NCBI GenBank assembly: GCA_032164245.1
Contig: JAVMKO010000003.1
Location: 139,799,259-139,863,258 of the forward strand
From: Sternotherus odoratus
Lineage: Eukaryota; Chordata; Testudines; Kinosternidae
Length of the DNA stretch: 64,000 bases
Direction: 5' to 3'
Shown in pieces: positions 1-9,732 of this stretch. A program made the translations under genes and the position numbers. Numbering within the stretch: the stretch's first letter is position 1; the number at the start of each line of letters is the position of its first letter. The notes beneath the pieces were generated by a model that did no database searches, was not told the DNA's origin, and saw only the letters and a program-made list of their open reading frames with translations.

Positions 1-122
1 ACCCTGAGTATTTTTCTTAAACCAAAGTCTCGACAAAAGATGTCCTTATGATTGTATTTGGAAATGAAATATCACTACACAATAACAATAGTAATTTCAA
101 ACCTTATTTATAATGTCAGGGT

Positions 123-222
123 AGGATTTTCAAAAGTGCTCCACATTGGCCTAACTGCTTCCACTGAGGTCATTGTTAACATTCCTATTTATGCCAGCAG
201 ATGAGTGTTTTTGAAAACTACA
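123..222. repeat. Palindromic MITE, GGATTTTCAAA family (decayed)
   Basis: The stretch opens with GGATTTTCAAAAGTGC and closes with TTTTTGAAAACTAC, so the ends are imperfect inverted copies. Similar palindromic pieces lie at 3579-3680, 57328-57425 and 62321-62434, all with GGATTTTCAAA at one end and TTTGAAAATC at the other. It looks like a small non-autonomous DNA element. No clear target-site duplication was seen. Confidence 0.42.
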
Positions 223-267
223 CCCCACAGTCATGGTATAATACAGCAGGTCTCTTACAATCACTAA

Positions 268-603
268 TCTATATATATAAAAGTCAAATGGTGTATGCGT
301 GCGTGTATGTATTTGCGCTTTCTCGTTCCACACCGTTTGAGCTAGAGACTTGAAATTTGGTACAGTTAGAGGTCTTGGGGTCCTAATCAGGGTAAGAGTT
401 GAAAATTTTTCAAATCTCATCTCTGACGCCCCCCCAGGGGTGAAATTATTTAAAGGCCAATCACATCAGCTGGGCAGCTGCTGTTCTCTGTGACATAGTT
501 ATGATGTCGTAATACCCCCTCCAACAGACACCGCACTCGCTCAGCTCTCTGTCCCTCCCCCCTCCAACGGACCCCAGAATTCCTCAGCTCTCTGCCCCCT
601 CCC
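268..603 (+). mobile_element. Non-autonomous Helitron, 3'-truncated copy
   Basis: It begins TCTATATATATAAAAGTC directly after an A, as expected for a Helitron 5' end (5'-TC inserted between A and T). It then follows the copy at 55030-56188 closely: a GT-rich patch, the phrase CACACCGTTTGAGCTAGAGA, then CTCCAACGGACCCC and GCTCAGCTCTCT units. Homology stops near 603 and there is no 3' hairpin or CTAG terminus, so the 3' end is lost. Confidence 0.7.
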
Positions 604-689
604 TTTCATGAGTGTTTTGTGTTTGGATAATAAATTGTGCCCTTAGGGCAATAGGAGGACTGGAGGCTAGTAAATATAACTAGGTGGTA

Positions 690-800
690 AGCACCTCAGT
701 CAGGGATTGTCTTTCATTATGTATCTATACAGTATCCAACACTTTGGACCATTAGGTGTTACTATAGTACAGATAATAAATTGTTAATAAAAAACTAGCT
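690..800 (+). repeat. SINE or LINE-tail fragment
   Basis: The phrase around 'aagcacctcagtcagggattgtctttc', followed by an ATACAGTATCCAACAC segment and an ATAATAAAT-rich end, resembles the common amniote SINE tail 'gcagggactgtctttt...tacagtgcctagcaca...taataata'. Related copies are at 19811-19905 (+) and 62878-63005 (-). Family assignment is from memory of the pattern, not from a search. Confidence 0.4.
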
Positions 801-1854
801 TGGTTATCATTTGCTGATATACAAATATAGCCATTTAGCTATAGATCTTTAAGATGTATTTGCTATATTGCATTAGACATGTACAAATGTATATGTTTAT
901 AGTGCATTTTAGGATGTGATATACTTGCAGTCCCTTTAAAACTTAAAGTTATCTTTTAGTTCTGTTTTTTTTTAATCTGGGATTAACACTTTCAGTTACC
1001 ATTTTGCCATGCCTAGAATGATAAATTTATGTAGTACGTACAATCCCAGAAAATCCAGAGGTAAACTTAAAAGGAATCCAAACAAGTTAAGATCTGGAAA
1101 CACACAGTCAAGGGACCCAATGCTGCCTAATCAGGGTAAGACTGTGCAATAATTATACAATTGTGATGGGTGCATAATAGTGTTTGTGTCTCTGGGTTAG
1201 ATTAAAATAAATTTAAAGGGTATGTTCAATTTTTCTCTTCCACACGTCACTACAGGGTAGCATTAAAGCGTGTATGGGTTGGTGTTCTTCTTGCTTTTAA
1301 ACTCCTAAAGATGGGGTGACCAGTTTCCTGCTTCTAGAAATTACATACATAATTCAGGCAAGGAAGACTAGTTTATTTTCCCAGTGGTAGTAGTGCCTTT
1401 GAGACAATATGGCATCAATAAATGGTGTGGTCTGTAACCAAGACTTTTTGCATTGATTTCTCAGAAACAACACACCAAATGCTTCCATTTATTAGGGTTT
1501 AGAGAGTTGCACACAACAGTTCACTCATTTCCATGAAGGCCTTTTTTTCTCCCTTTTTATAGGTGTTTGTTGCACTATTGCTAGTTGCTACTCATTTATT
1601 TATGTCAGGTCACTGCCTGAGTCGGGTCAGGGCTTGGCTTTGCTTGAAACAATGTTCTCTTTCAAACCAGCCAAACAAGGCATCTGAGTGTTCTCTGAAA
1701 GAGAAAATGCAAATGTTTAACTTGTCATTAACAAAAAAGAAGCGAGGGTGCTGACATCTGAATTGGAAAAATCCAGGAGTTTCTCTGGAAAAAATTGATT
1801 TTGCTTGTATGCGGCTACGTTAAAAAATTGTTATCAGTGCTGCTGTAAAGGAAA
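801..1854. other. Unique-looking AT-rich DNA
   Basis: I see no repeat, RNA gene or convincing exon here. Open frames are short and lack any family motif. Confidence 0.4.
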
Positions 1855-1912
1855 CTAGTTCTGAGATAACAAAGAGTCCAGACTAACACGGTTACCTCTC
1901 TAGTTCTGAGAT
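1855..1912 (-). mobile_element. 32-nt fold-back retroposon (head family A) with 13-nt TSD
   Basis: A perfect 13-nt duplication CTAGTTCTGAGAT (1855-1867 and 1900-1912) flanks only 32 nt of insert (1868-1899). Read on the minus strand, the insert is a sense head (AGAGGTAACCGTGTTAGTCT) followed by a short antisense stretch matching the complement of AACAAAGAGTC, which lies further along the same element in other copies. It is therefore a minimal, complete insertion with a sense-to-antisense switch. TSD length points to LINE-type target-primed insertion. Confidence 0.7.
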
Positions 1913-2432
1913 GGCATTTTTTCTTTTTAGCTTTATATGTCGAGTTGAAGTAAAACTTCATGTAATATCCATTTGTCGTCATTCTGTGCCATTTCAATAA
2001 AACTCAACAAACAGAGACCTGATCTGCCATCCTAGAACCTTGATACCATTTTATCACATCAGGCAAACCCAAAGTGAAGTTAAGGACTGGAAAGGAATAC
2101 ATTAATGTAATGACATCTACTGATAAGCTTTGTTAGACCCATGGCATAGTAGCTGCTTACTTGGGTAATGCAGCAAACCAATTATGGATATTTCCACACT
2201 GTGGGCCAGATCGTCAGCTACTTTAAATTGCCCTAACTCTGTTAAAGTCAGGGGAGCAATGCTGATTATAGAATTAAAGCTTAATTTTATTCTAATACAA
2301 ACTTTTGTATTAGCCTAAACATGAATAGATTTGGATTCATGGTTCATCAAGACCAGAGGATATTTTTATTCCTTAGAGTGAACATATTCTCACATTGGAG
2401 AGATACATGCATATGCCATCTAAAGGGTCCTT

Positions 2433-2679
2433 TATATATGTCTAGAATCAGAGAGGTAGCCATGTTAGTCTGGAATAGCAGAGGTAACAGAGTCCTGTGG
2501 CACCTTAAAGACTAACTGAATTATTGAAGCATAAGCTTTCGTGGGCTAATACCCACTTCGTCAGATGCAAGCAGTGGCACTCCGACGAAGTGGGTATTAA
2601 GCCACAAAAGCTTATGCTTCAATACTTTAGTTAGTCTTTAAGGTGCCACAGGACTCTTTTTTACCTCTATATATGTCTA
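2433..2679 (+). mobile_element. Fold-back retroposon (family A), about 83-bp stem, 12-nt TSD
   Basis: A perfect 12-nt duplication TATATATGTCTA lies at 2433-2444 and 2668-2679. The insert starts with the head GAGAGGTAGCCATGTTAGTC and continues through GAGTCCTGTGGCACCTTAAA and AGCATAAGCTTTCGTGGG to ACCCACTTCGTC (sense arm 2480-2562). After a 21-nt loop (2563-2583) it runs back in antisense (2584-2668), ending at ACCTCT. Arms match almost throughout, with a few mismatches and a small T-run expansion near 2657-2662. This is one of the longest near-perfect hairpins in the window. Confidence 0.8.
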
Positions 2680-3040
2680 TTATCTCTAAACTAATATGAG
2701 CCCGATCAGATAAATGGGTGGCATTGATAGCTAGATGGATATATTTTGTGCAGTGGAATAATAGAATGTACAGAATGAGCTCTCCCTACTCAGTAGTTTA
2801 GTCTCTATGGCGTAAATTTTGAAAGGGCCTCTATTAATACACTTGCAAAATTACTCTGCTTGCCCATGTAGAACCCCACCTTTGCTTGCATAGATTTGAT
2901 GTGTATGTGCATTTATACAATTTGCCAGCATAATTCTTGGTCACCTTAATAGAAATATTATTTTCAGAAAAATAATCTAGCATTTTTTATGGGTTTTGCA
3001 GTTCTTATGATCCTTGCCCCATCTAGCAGAAGATCAAATA

Positions 3041-3155
3041 CTTTGCTAAAATAGGTTTAAGATTAGCAGCCATGTTATTCTGTATCCGCAAAGAAAATGA
3101 GGAATACTAGTCTCTAAGGTGCCACGGGTATTCCTCATTTTCTTTGCTAAAATAG
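3041..3155 (+). mobile_element. Fold-back retroposon (family A), 20-bp perfect stem, 14-nt TSD
   Basis: A 14-nt duplication CTTTGCTAAAATAG lies at 3041-3054 and 3142-3155. The insert begins GTTTAAGATTAGCAGCC (shared with 30342) and reads to GAGGAATAC. It then switches to antisense (TAGTCTCTAAGGTGCCAC) and repeats the previous 20 nt in reverse complement. Arms are 3088-3107 and 3128-3147 and match perfectly. The distal arm overlaps the TSD by 6 nt (3142-3147), so microhomology may have helped resolution. Confidence 0.75.
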
Positions 3156-3578
3156 CTAGCCAGTATACATTTCACAGAGGAGTTGAAATCTAACATTAAA
3201 AATCTCTGGTGAATACTTAAGGGGGTGCATGTAAGAAATCAGAGAAATTGCCACCACAGCTGGCATTACTAGGCAACCTCGTGGGCATAATAAGTAGAGA
3301 AGCCAAAAAGTGAATGGGCCTGGAGACTGTTATGGCCCATACTAGTCAAGGTTGATGTAGCTTATCAGAGCTGTTCGGGATAGTTTCCAGCCCAAACTGT
3401 ACCTTTTTGTGCTTAGACAGAGGACTACTTTTCTTCCCAGGCTGCCAATCCAGTACCTTTCAAAAACACAAAACTCACAATTAAAAAAAAACAAAAACAT
3501 GGGGGGATAGTTCATTGAATATTTTTATCTTTTCTTGATAGCCTCTTTGACCTATTTTTTTCTCCCTTAAACATGAAT

Positions 3579-3680
3579 GGGATTTTCAAAGGCACTAGAA
3601 GCAGTGAGGATCCTAACTTCCATTGAAAGTAAGTGAAAATTAGGTACCTAATTGCCATTAGTACCTTTGAAAATCTCCCC
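3579..3680. repeat. Palindromic MITE, GGATTTTCAAA family
   Basis: It opens GGGATTTTCAAAGGCACTAG and closes AGTACCTTTGAAAATCTCCC. The inside (CCTAACTTCCATTG and ATTAGGTACCTAATTG) is also roughly self-complementary. This is the best preserved of four similar copies in the window. Confidence 0.5.
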
Positions 3681-6247
3681 ATGTAGCTTTACAGTTCTGG
3701 AGTATCCGTACTGGTTGATGCTTAGGAGTAGGGGATGAAGAGCGAATATATCCAATTATTCAGACCAGTTGCCTTGAAATATATAAACAAAATGTTTGTT
3801 AAGGAACTTGATGTTCCATGTTTCAGCTCTAGCCAGTTTGCATTCTTTGTGCTTGTTGTCGAAACAGAAACCCTAAGGTAAATTAAGATTAGCAATCCGT
3901 ATTTTACAGAAATGTTTCATGTTGTCAGGAAAACCTAAAAGTCTTAGGTTATTTCTACCTGTAATTTCAAGATCCAAAATTTTGTCCTTCAAAGAAATTT
4001 GATTTTTCAAGTACTGATACTGCAGGTGAAGGATTTGATTTATATTCAGTTGTCCTCTGGCACTTTGGTCTCCTATTTATTTTGCAGTCAAACTGAACAG
4101 ATCATCTAATTTCTGCAATGTCATCTGCCATTCTTGAGGTTTTCTCTGTTCCTCTGAATGCTGAAGGAACATTCCGTGCCCTCTCTTCAGATTTCTTGTT
4201 GACTAGATGCGAGTGCTTGATGGCTTTTGGCTGTGGAGCTTTGGCTGTTACTGTTTAGTAAAGGAATGATTTATATTTTCTAAATTGCTGTAAGGTAGAA
4301 GTAGTTTGAATAACCAGTAGATGGTGGTTGTGCATGGCAGCAAGTGCATAAAGAGATATTGCAGGTATTTTTCAGAAGTTTTTCCCCATTATGGGAGCAT
4401 TTGGGTCCCCAGCACAATGGGTCCCTAATTCCAGATTGCGACCGGTGATCCACAATTGGATTAGTGGGGAAGGTGTGAACTTTAGCCAGTCGGTCTTGTT
4501 CAAAAATACTGGTGCTCAGCAACCATTTAGGGTAAATATAGTATCTCATGTCCAACAGCAGAGCGACTTTTGTGATGTTTGTCGCTCATGCTGTACCAGG
4601 AACAGGGAACCTAAACACATCCTTGCCAAGCGCTGAGTACCTATGTGAGGAGTTTAATACTTTCAAAACCCATAAACGCCTCTGTGATCAGCATGTTGTA
4701 GGACGGGGGCCCTGGATTCCTATGCAGGTTCTTGTCAGTCTGATCATGTTTTACGTATCATTTCTCTGGAAATAAGACATACTCCTCCAGAAAAAAATAT
4801 GTACTTACCAGTTTGCATTCTGGCAAAGTACACCTGGACAGTGCATTCCCTTAAAAACATAACTATGTCTCTCAGGTTTCCCCCTTAATTTCACTTGAAT
4901 TGACTGGTAATTAAGAGTTGGAGAGTTAAACGTCAAACTCCACCTGTTCGAACTCTCATTTTCTGACACCTCAAACAATAGAAAAAGATAAGTAAGAGAT
5001 AAAGGCAAATGTTTAAAAGAAAGGTAATTAAAACTCGGGTCTGATTGTATCTTTCATCTTAATAGTCAAATATTTACTAAGCAAAACTAAAGACCTTTAA
5101 AAGTGTTTAGCATCTAAGTGTTTGCATACAAAGGACTAAACAAAGACAATATTAATGTTTAGCTAGCTTTAGGTTAGTCAGTATTAGTTGATGTTAATAG
5201 GGTGGGCATATAAAACTCAAAAGTGGATACCATAAGAGAAGTGGGGGGGGGGTTGGTGCCAGCCAACAAGAAGAGTCATACAGTTTTCAATGGTAAAACA
5301 GTTGGGAATCATCTTTTGCTCATTTGCTAGTTAAACTTTTATAAGTAATTATTAGAGTAGTTGTGTAAAGGGATATCCTGCTAAGTCTCAGATTTTAAAC
5401 ATTCATAAATCTGTGTTCTGCTAATTTCGCTACAAAGCAGTTGAAACTGCAATTGTAACATCTACATATTATTTTTGGTCAAGTTAATTAGTTTGTTATT
5501 GCTCTTCTATTGCCTTGGTAGAAAAGATTCTGGTGTATGGAGCTTGTCGTACATCGATCTTCAAACTAGTTTTACAATTAAATGAGTCGGTTCAGCAGAT
5601 TAACTCAGCCCAAGGCTTCCAGAAAACTGTTGTCTAAATACACTGAGTATTATTGTAGGGATTGGGGGGCCCTTACTGAAGCGGAGAATAAGACTATACA
5701 GTGTATTCATCAGCAAAATTCACTGAAGTTTTATGTTTTTGTGGTGAGGGCTGCAGTGTTACAATTATACAGGTTACAATTTTGTAACTCAAGTAATATG
5801 TTATTACATCTCATTAAAGCAATTGCAAAAAGACCATAATTATTCTATATGTATAAGCTACTGCTTAACACTTTGTTCAAGGTCCTTTCTGGGTGGTCAG
5901 GGAAGTTCAATGTAAACATTCAATTTACCCATAGATTCCTACAATGATGTCTTTATTGTGTAAAACTACTAAAGAATGTTAAGCCTCTTCATTCTAATCC
6001 AATTTACAAAATGATCCTATAATTCCTTAAAATATGGAAATCCAATTTTTATAATAATGTGAACCATCTTATAGAGTAATAGAAACCTGGAAACGGGGTG
6101 GTGTTATTCTTTGCAATACAAATCCTCAATACGCCCATTAAAACAGTTTTTAAATGTTACAAGTAAATAGAAAGCAATGAATAAATAAATACATCAACAG
6201 TTATAGACCATTTCAAGACCTCAGTCCCTGCAAACACTGACAGGCGA
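3681..6247. other. Unique-looking DNA without recognised elements
   Basis: AT-rich, with a G run at 5244-5252. Open frames here (up to about 90 codons) show no recognisable domain and are at the length expected by chance. No RNA gene or clear repeat was seen. Confidence 0.4.
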
Positions 6248-6435
6248 GTAAGACAAGATGGGCAGGTGGTAATACTTTTTATTGGAGTAACTTCTGTTAG
6301 TGAGAGACACAAACATCCACCAAGATCTTCTTCAGGTTTGGGGAAGGTTTTTTCTACCAACAGAAGTTGGCTTAAAAAAAGATATTAGCTCACCTTCATT
6401 GCGTCTCTCATATCCTGGGATCAAAACAGCTCCAA
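6248..6435 (+). mobile_element. Fold-back retroposon (head family B)
   Basis: The sense part runs GTAAGACAAGATGGGC, GGTAATACTTTTTATTGG, AACTTCTGTTAGTGAGAG and TCTTCTTCAGGTTTGGG. From about 6354 it reverses: CTACCAACAGAAGTTGG, AAAGATATTAGCTCACC, GCGTCTCTCATATCCTGGGA and TCAAAACAGCTCC are the antisense of the same body and continue out to the head. Arms are roughly 6248-6312 and 6350-6409, with the extra antisense head to about 6435. A simple sense copy of this family is at 20261-20470. No clean TSD was found, so the left boundary is uncertain. Confidence 0.6.
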
Positions 6436-7822
6436 CATTACAAACAACATGTGAGTAATTTCATGCACATAAATAATCCAAGTGACAGTGATGAGACTAC
6501 TTATTTGAGTAAAGTTATTCACATACTTCACAGGATCAAGCCCAAAGATCCCATATTAATAAAGGCTACATTACGGTTTCAGTCACAGCCTTGAACAAGG
6601 TGTGGTGTGCAAGCTGCGCTACCCCAGACAGAGGAGCCTAAGAAGACATGGTGACTCAGAAGACACCTCTGAGGCACAATTCCTCCCATGTTTCCTCTTC
6701 TTCGCTCTTGTAAAACAGTAACTTTAGTACATTACTATCCCCTTTCCCATCCCACATACGCTGTCCTGGTTCTGCTACTTGGGAAAGGAATAGCAGTGGC
6801 TTGCCATTCTCTGCACCTCTCTACCCAGTGAACAAGTAGCCCTACTTCTGTATGGCTAGACCCAAGGTCCATAAAGCCCATGAAGAAGTGCAACAGCTTT
6901 ATTACTCCCCCTCACATCCCTCTGTGGGTGTGTTGCTTAAGATGTAGTCTGGACATTCTCCTATGGTACATTGTTAAAAGGGCTAAGACCTGACATCAGT
7001 TTCTGTGAGAACAATTAGCACCCACAAAATTTGCACTCATTCTTGAACCCCATTTTTACTGCAGGCACAAAGACCACAGAAGGGACTCTGCCCTTTAGAA
7101 AAATTGAACCCACTTTTTTTTTTGCACACACAAGATGTATTAGAGACATAAATCTGAGTAAGTGTGTTTCTAAGTAGCTTCTTTGTGCCTGCAATTATGT
7201 AAAGATGTGAATATTCAGCTGCCTTCCTGAACTCCGTTTTGCAGAGGTTACTTTCATGGGTTGCAAAAGAGAGATGACTCGCTTGTAATTTTTGCCCTAT
7301 ATCCATCTAGGAATATTTATCTACTCAATGCATGACAAAAATAAATAAATAAACTTGGGACGGAGGCAGACGATTAAAACCCTATTCAACAACCTTGCTA
7401 TTCATGACAGCACTATAATTAGCAGATTTGCCTGAACAAACCTAGCTCTCTCTCTTCCTTGAAAGTGATAATCAGCACATTCTGCCGAATATCTCCTTAT
7501 GATTAGAAGCAGATGTTAATCCTCTGCAGGAATAAATTTTAACCTTGGAGAAATCAGGTTAGATCGGTCTGGGTTGTTTCAGGGCTTGTCATGTACCATG
7601 TAATATGAAATATCCAACTGAATCCTTACAACTTAAAGCCTAGCATTAAATCTCTTCTGCCTTAGCAAACTTTCAAGCACAGGTTAAACTTTATGAAGTT
7701 AAAAAACAAAAGCTTATTTTATTCATGATACCAAGATGTCAGTGAATATGATTTCTGGAAGTTGTTATGGCACACACCTTGTATGGGGTGAATGTCCTTC
7801 CACCTTGGAGGTATATTAGATA
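6436..7822. other. Unique-looking DNA
   Basis: No recognised repeat or gene. A short A/T run (7332-7352) and ordinary mixed sequence only. Confidence 0.4.
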
Positions 7823-8118
7823 TAGAGCTGGGCAAATAATGGCTTTTTGGTTGCCTGGCAATTATCAAAAATTGGTCAAACCAAAACAAATTTGTTTTTT
7901 CAAAACTTTTGGTGAATTGAAAAATTGGAAAACATTTGGAGGCAGGTCAAATGAAATGTTTTGTTTGACTTGGCTCGGTTTTGGTTGTTTGTTTTTTAAT
8001 TTTGGTCATTTCAACAAAAGCGAAGGGGGATGAGATGCACGGAATGGGGGGAGGGAGAAAGTGACTACAAATTGTTGCGGTGAATAATGATTGGGCCAGG
8101 AAAAGAAAGCGAGAATGA

Positions 8119-8165
8119 CTCGATAGCCCAGGTGTTAGGGCACTCTCCTGAGAGGTTGGAGACGC
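8119..8165 (+). repeat. tRNA-derived SINE head (fragment)
   Basis: TCGATAGCCCAGGTGTTAGG and GCACTCTCCTGAGAGG resemble a tRNA A-box region with GTTAGGGCACTCTCC. The B box is not intact. Related heads occur at 9146 and 20936. Confidence 0.38.
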
Positions 8166-8169
8166 AAAC

Positions 8170-8617
8170 ATAAGCGTTGACTCTGAGGGTGCTCTGGGGC
8201 TGGAGCACCCACAGGGAAAAATTGGTGGATACAGAGCACCAATTGGTGGGTGAAGAGCTCTCTGTCCTGGCCCCCTTCCCCAACTCACCTCTGCTCTGCC
8301 TCTTCCCCTGAGCGCACCACCGGGTCCTATTTCTCCCTCCCTCCCTCCCAGCGCTAGCCACACAAAACAGCTGTTTTGTGCAGCTGGGAGAGAGGTGGGG
8401 GAAGGGGGAACGCAGCATGCTGGGAGGAGGAGGCAAGGCCAGGGTGGGGATTTGGGAAAGGGATCCAATAGGGGCAGGGAGGGAGTGGTGCTGGGGCGGG
8501 GACTTTGGGGAAGGGGTTGGAATGGGGGCGGGGAATGGGGACAGTGAAGGGGTGGAGTTGTGGAGGGGGCGGGGCGTGAGCACCCACTGTCGCAGGGGAA
8601 AATTGGTGCCTATGGAC
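8170..8617. mobile_element. GC-rich element with internal direct repeats (unclassified)
   Basis: The phrase GAGCACCCAC...AGGG-AAAATTGGTG occurs near 8202-8230 and again at 8578-8608, bounding a C/G-rich block that switches from C-rich (8260-8350) to G-rich (8390-8575) on the plus strand. The two overlapping long minus-strand frames here are low-complexity P/S/L-rich strings, not proteins I recognise. A hAT element is inserted at its right edge. Confidence 0.4.
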
Positions 8618-9044
8618 CAGGGCCGGCGACAGGGGGGTACTATGGGTAGAGCTGTACCGGGCCCTGTACTTTAGGAGGGCCCCGGTACACAGCAGTACCC
8701 GTTGTCATCCCCCCTTGTCGCCGGGCCTGGAGAGCGGGGAAAGGGCGGAGAGGCGGCGCGGCTCTCCTCTGGACGAGCGCGCGTGTCCCCGGCAGGAGCA
8801 GTGAGCCTGGCCGGCGGCGGCAGCGCAGTCCGGGGGAGAAAGTGTGTGTGGGGGGGGGAGCAGCAAGGGCGGCTCACGCCACAGGACCCCGCACTGCTGC
8901 CAGCCGCTGTCAGCTTGGGGGGGGGAGCGCCAGCTGGGCTGGGGGGGGGGGGCGGCTGGGGTGGGGTGGGCCCCCAGCCGCTGTCAGCTGGGGGGGCCCA
9001 AATGATCAGAGTAGGGGGCCCCCAAATTTCTGTCACCAGCCCTG
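8618..9044 (+). mobile_element. Non-autonomous hAT transposon, GC-rich family, copy 1
   Basis: It begins CAGGGCCGGCGACAGGGGGG and ends AAATTTCTGTCACCAGCCCTG, which form inverted ends. It is flanked by a perfect 8-bp duplication CTATGGAC (8610-8617 and 9045-9052), the length typical of hAT transposases. The interior is CpG- and G-rich with no transposase frame. Copies 2 (9733-11224) and 3 (21141-22163) share both ends. The unmutated TSD suggests a fairly recent insertion. Confidence 0.87.
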
Positions 9045-9145
9045 CTATGGACTCAAATCCCTGGTTTAATGACTATTAATTAGTTATATGAAGTGGAATA
9101 GCTTGAACATGAAAGGCCAAGAGAGGCCTGCACCAGAATATCTCT

Positions 9146-9240
9146 TTGCTCAGTGGCTATGGGCATCTCCTATAAGGGAGAGATCCAAGTTCAAATCTCT
9201 TCTCCAGAGTAGCAAAGGGGAATTACACCAAGGCCTTCTA
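9146..9240 (+). repeat. tRNA-derived SINE
   Basis: CAGTGGCTATGGGCATCTCC (A-box region) is followed about 35 nt later by CCAAGTTCAAATCTC, a good RNA polymerase III B box. The order and spacing are those of a tRNA-like head. The tail is degraded. Confidence 0.48.
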
Positions 9241-9424
9241 CATCACAGGTGAGTTCCCTCACCACTGTTTTAAAGAGGGCACTACCACAACATGTAACCA
9301 TTTTGCGTTTCACTTCTGTGAAAATATTGGTAAACTCAACATAAATTCACAAATAGTTGCAGGTTGAGTGAAAGTGCATGATTTCGTAAATACATTATTG
9401 GCCAAATTTTTTTGGCCATCTCTA

Positions 9425-9732
9425 ATGGGTCAACTTCCAAAGCAAATCATTGGGAGAGGAAATGGTTTCAAAATAATTTTACTGGGGATGCAAATTAATA
9501 GTCCCCCTGGTCTGCAGCATCCTAGGTAAGCAGCACATTATCTTCTCAGAGCAGTGTAAGTCGGGAATAGTTTCGTTTACATCAATGGAATTACAGTGTT
9601 GTGCAAATTAGTAATGAAAAGAGAATAAGTCTCCATTACTTTAACTTAACGTCTATGGTCTATGGATAGCTCGATCCTCTAATAGCTGCATTTATGGCCA
9701 AATTCTCATTTCATATAAATGTGTTTGAGGAG
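9425..9732. other. Short unique-looking spacer before the hAT copy 2
   Basis: Mixed AT-rich sequence with no recognised gene. It ends in the left target-site copy TTGAGGAG (9725-9732). Confidence 0.35.

Larger units (their letters stand above)
7823..9424 (+). mobile_element. AT-rich DNA element with inverted ends, interrupted by later insertions (tentative)
   Basis: The left end TAGAGCTGGGCAAATAATGG and the right end (reverse complement of 9400-9424, reading TAGAGATGGCCAAAAAAATT) are similar. The left inner part is an A/T-rich, Q/K/F-like low-complexity stretch (to about 8035) of the kind also seen at 39950-40140 and 47886-48215. In between lie GC-rich insertions, SINE pieces and a hAT element. 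Whether the two ends belong to one element is inference. Confidence 0.38.

Noticed and set aside
2445..2667. microRNA precursor
   Set aside because: The hairpin is far longer (about 83 bp) and more perfect than a typical pre-miRNA and is fully explained by a fold-back retroposon. Small-RNA data would be needed to claim more.
7947..8587. Two overlapping minus-strand frames of about 172 codons and a third shorter one
   Set aside because: Low-complexity P/S/L strings in a C/G-skewed repeat block. Several frames are open at once, no motif, no conservation argument. Composition effect.
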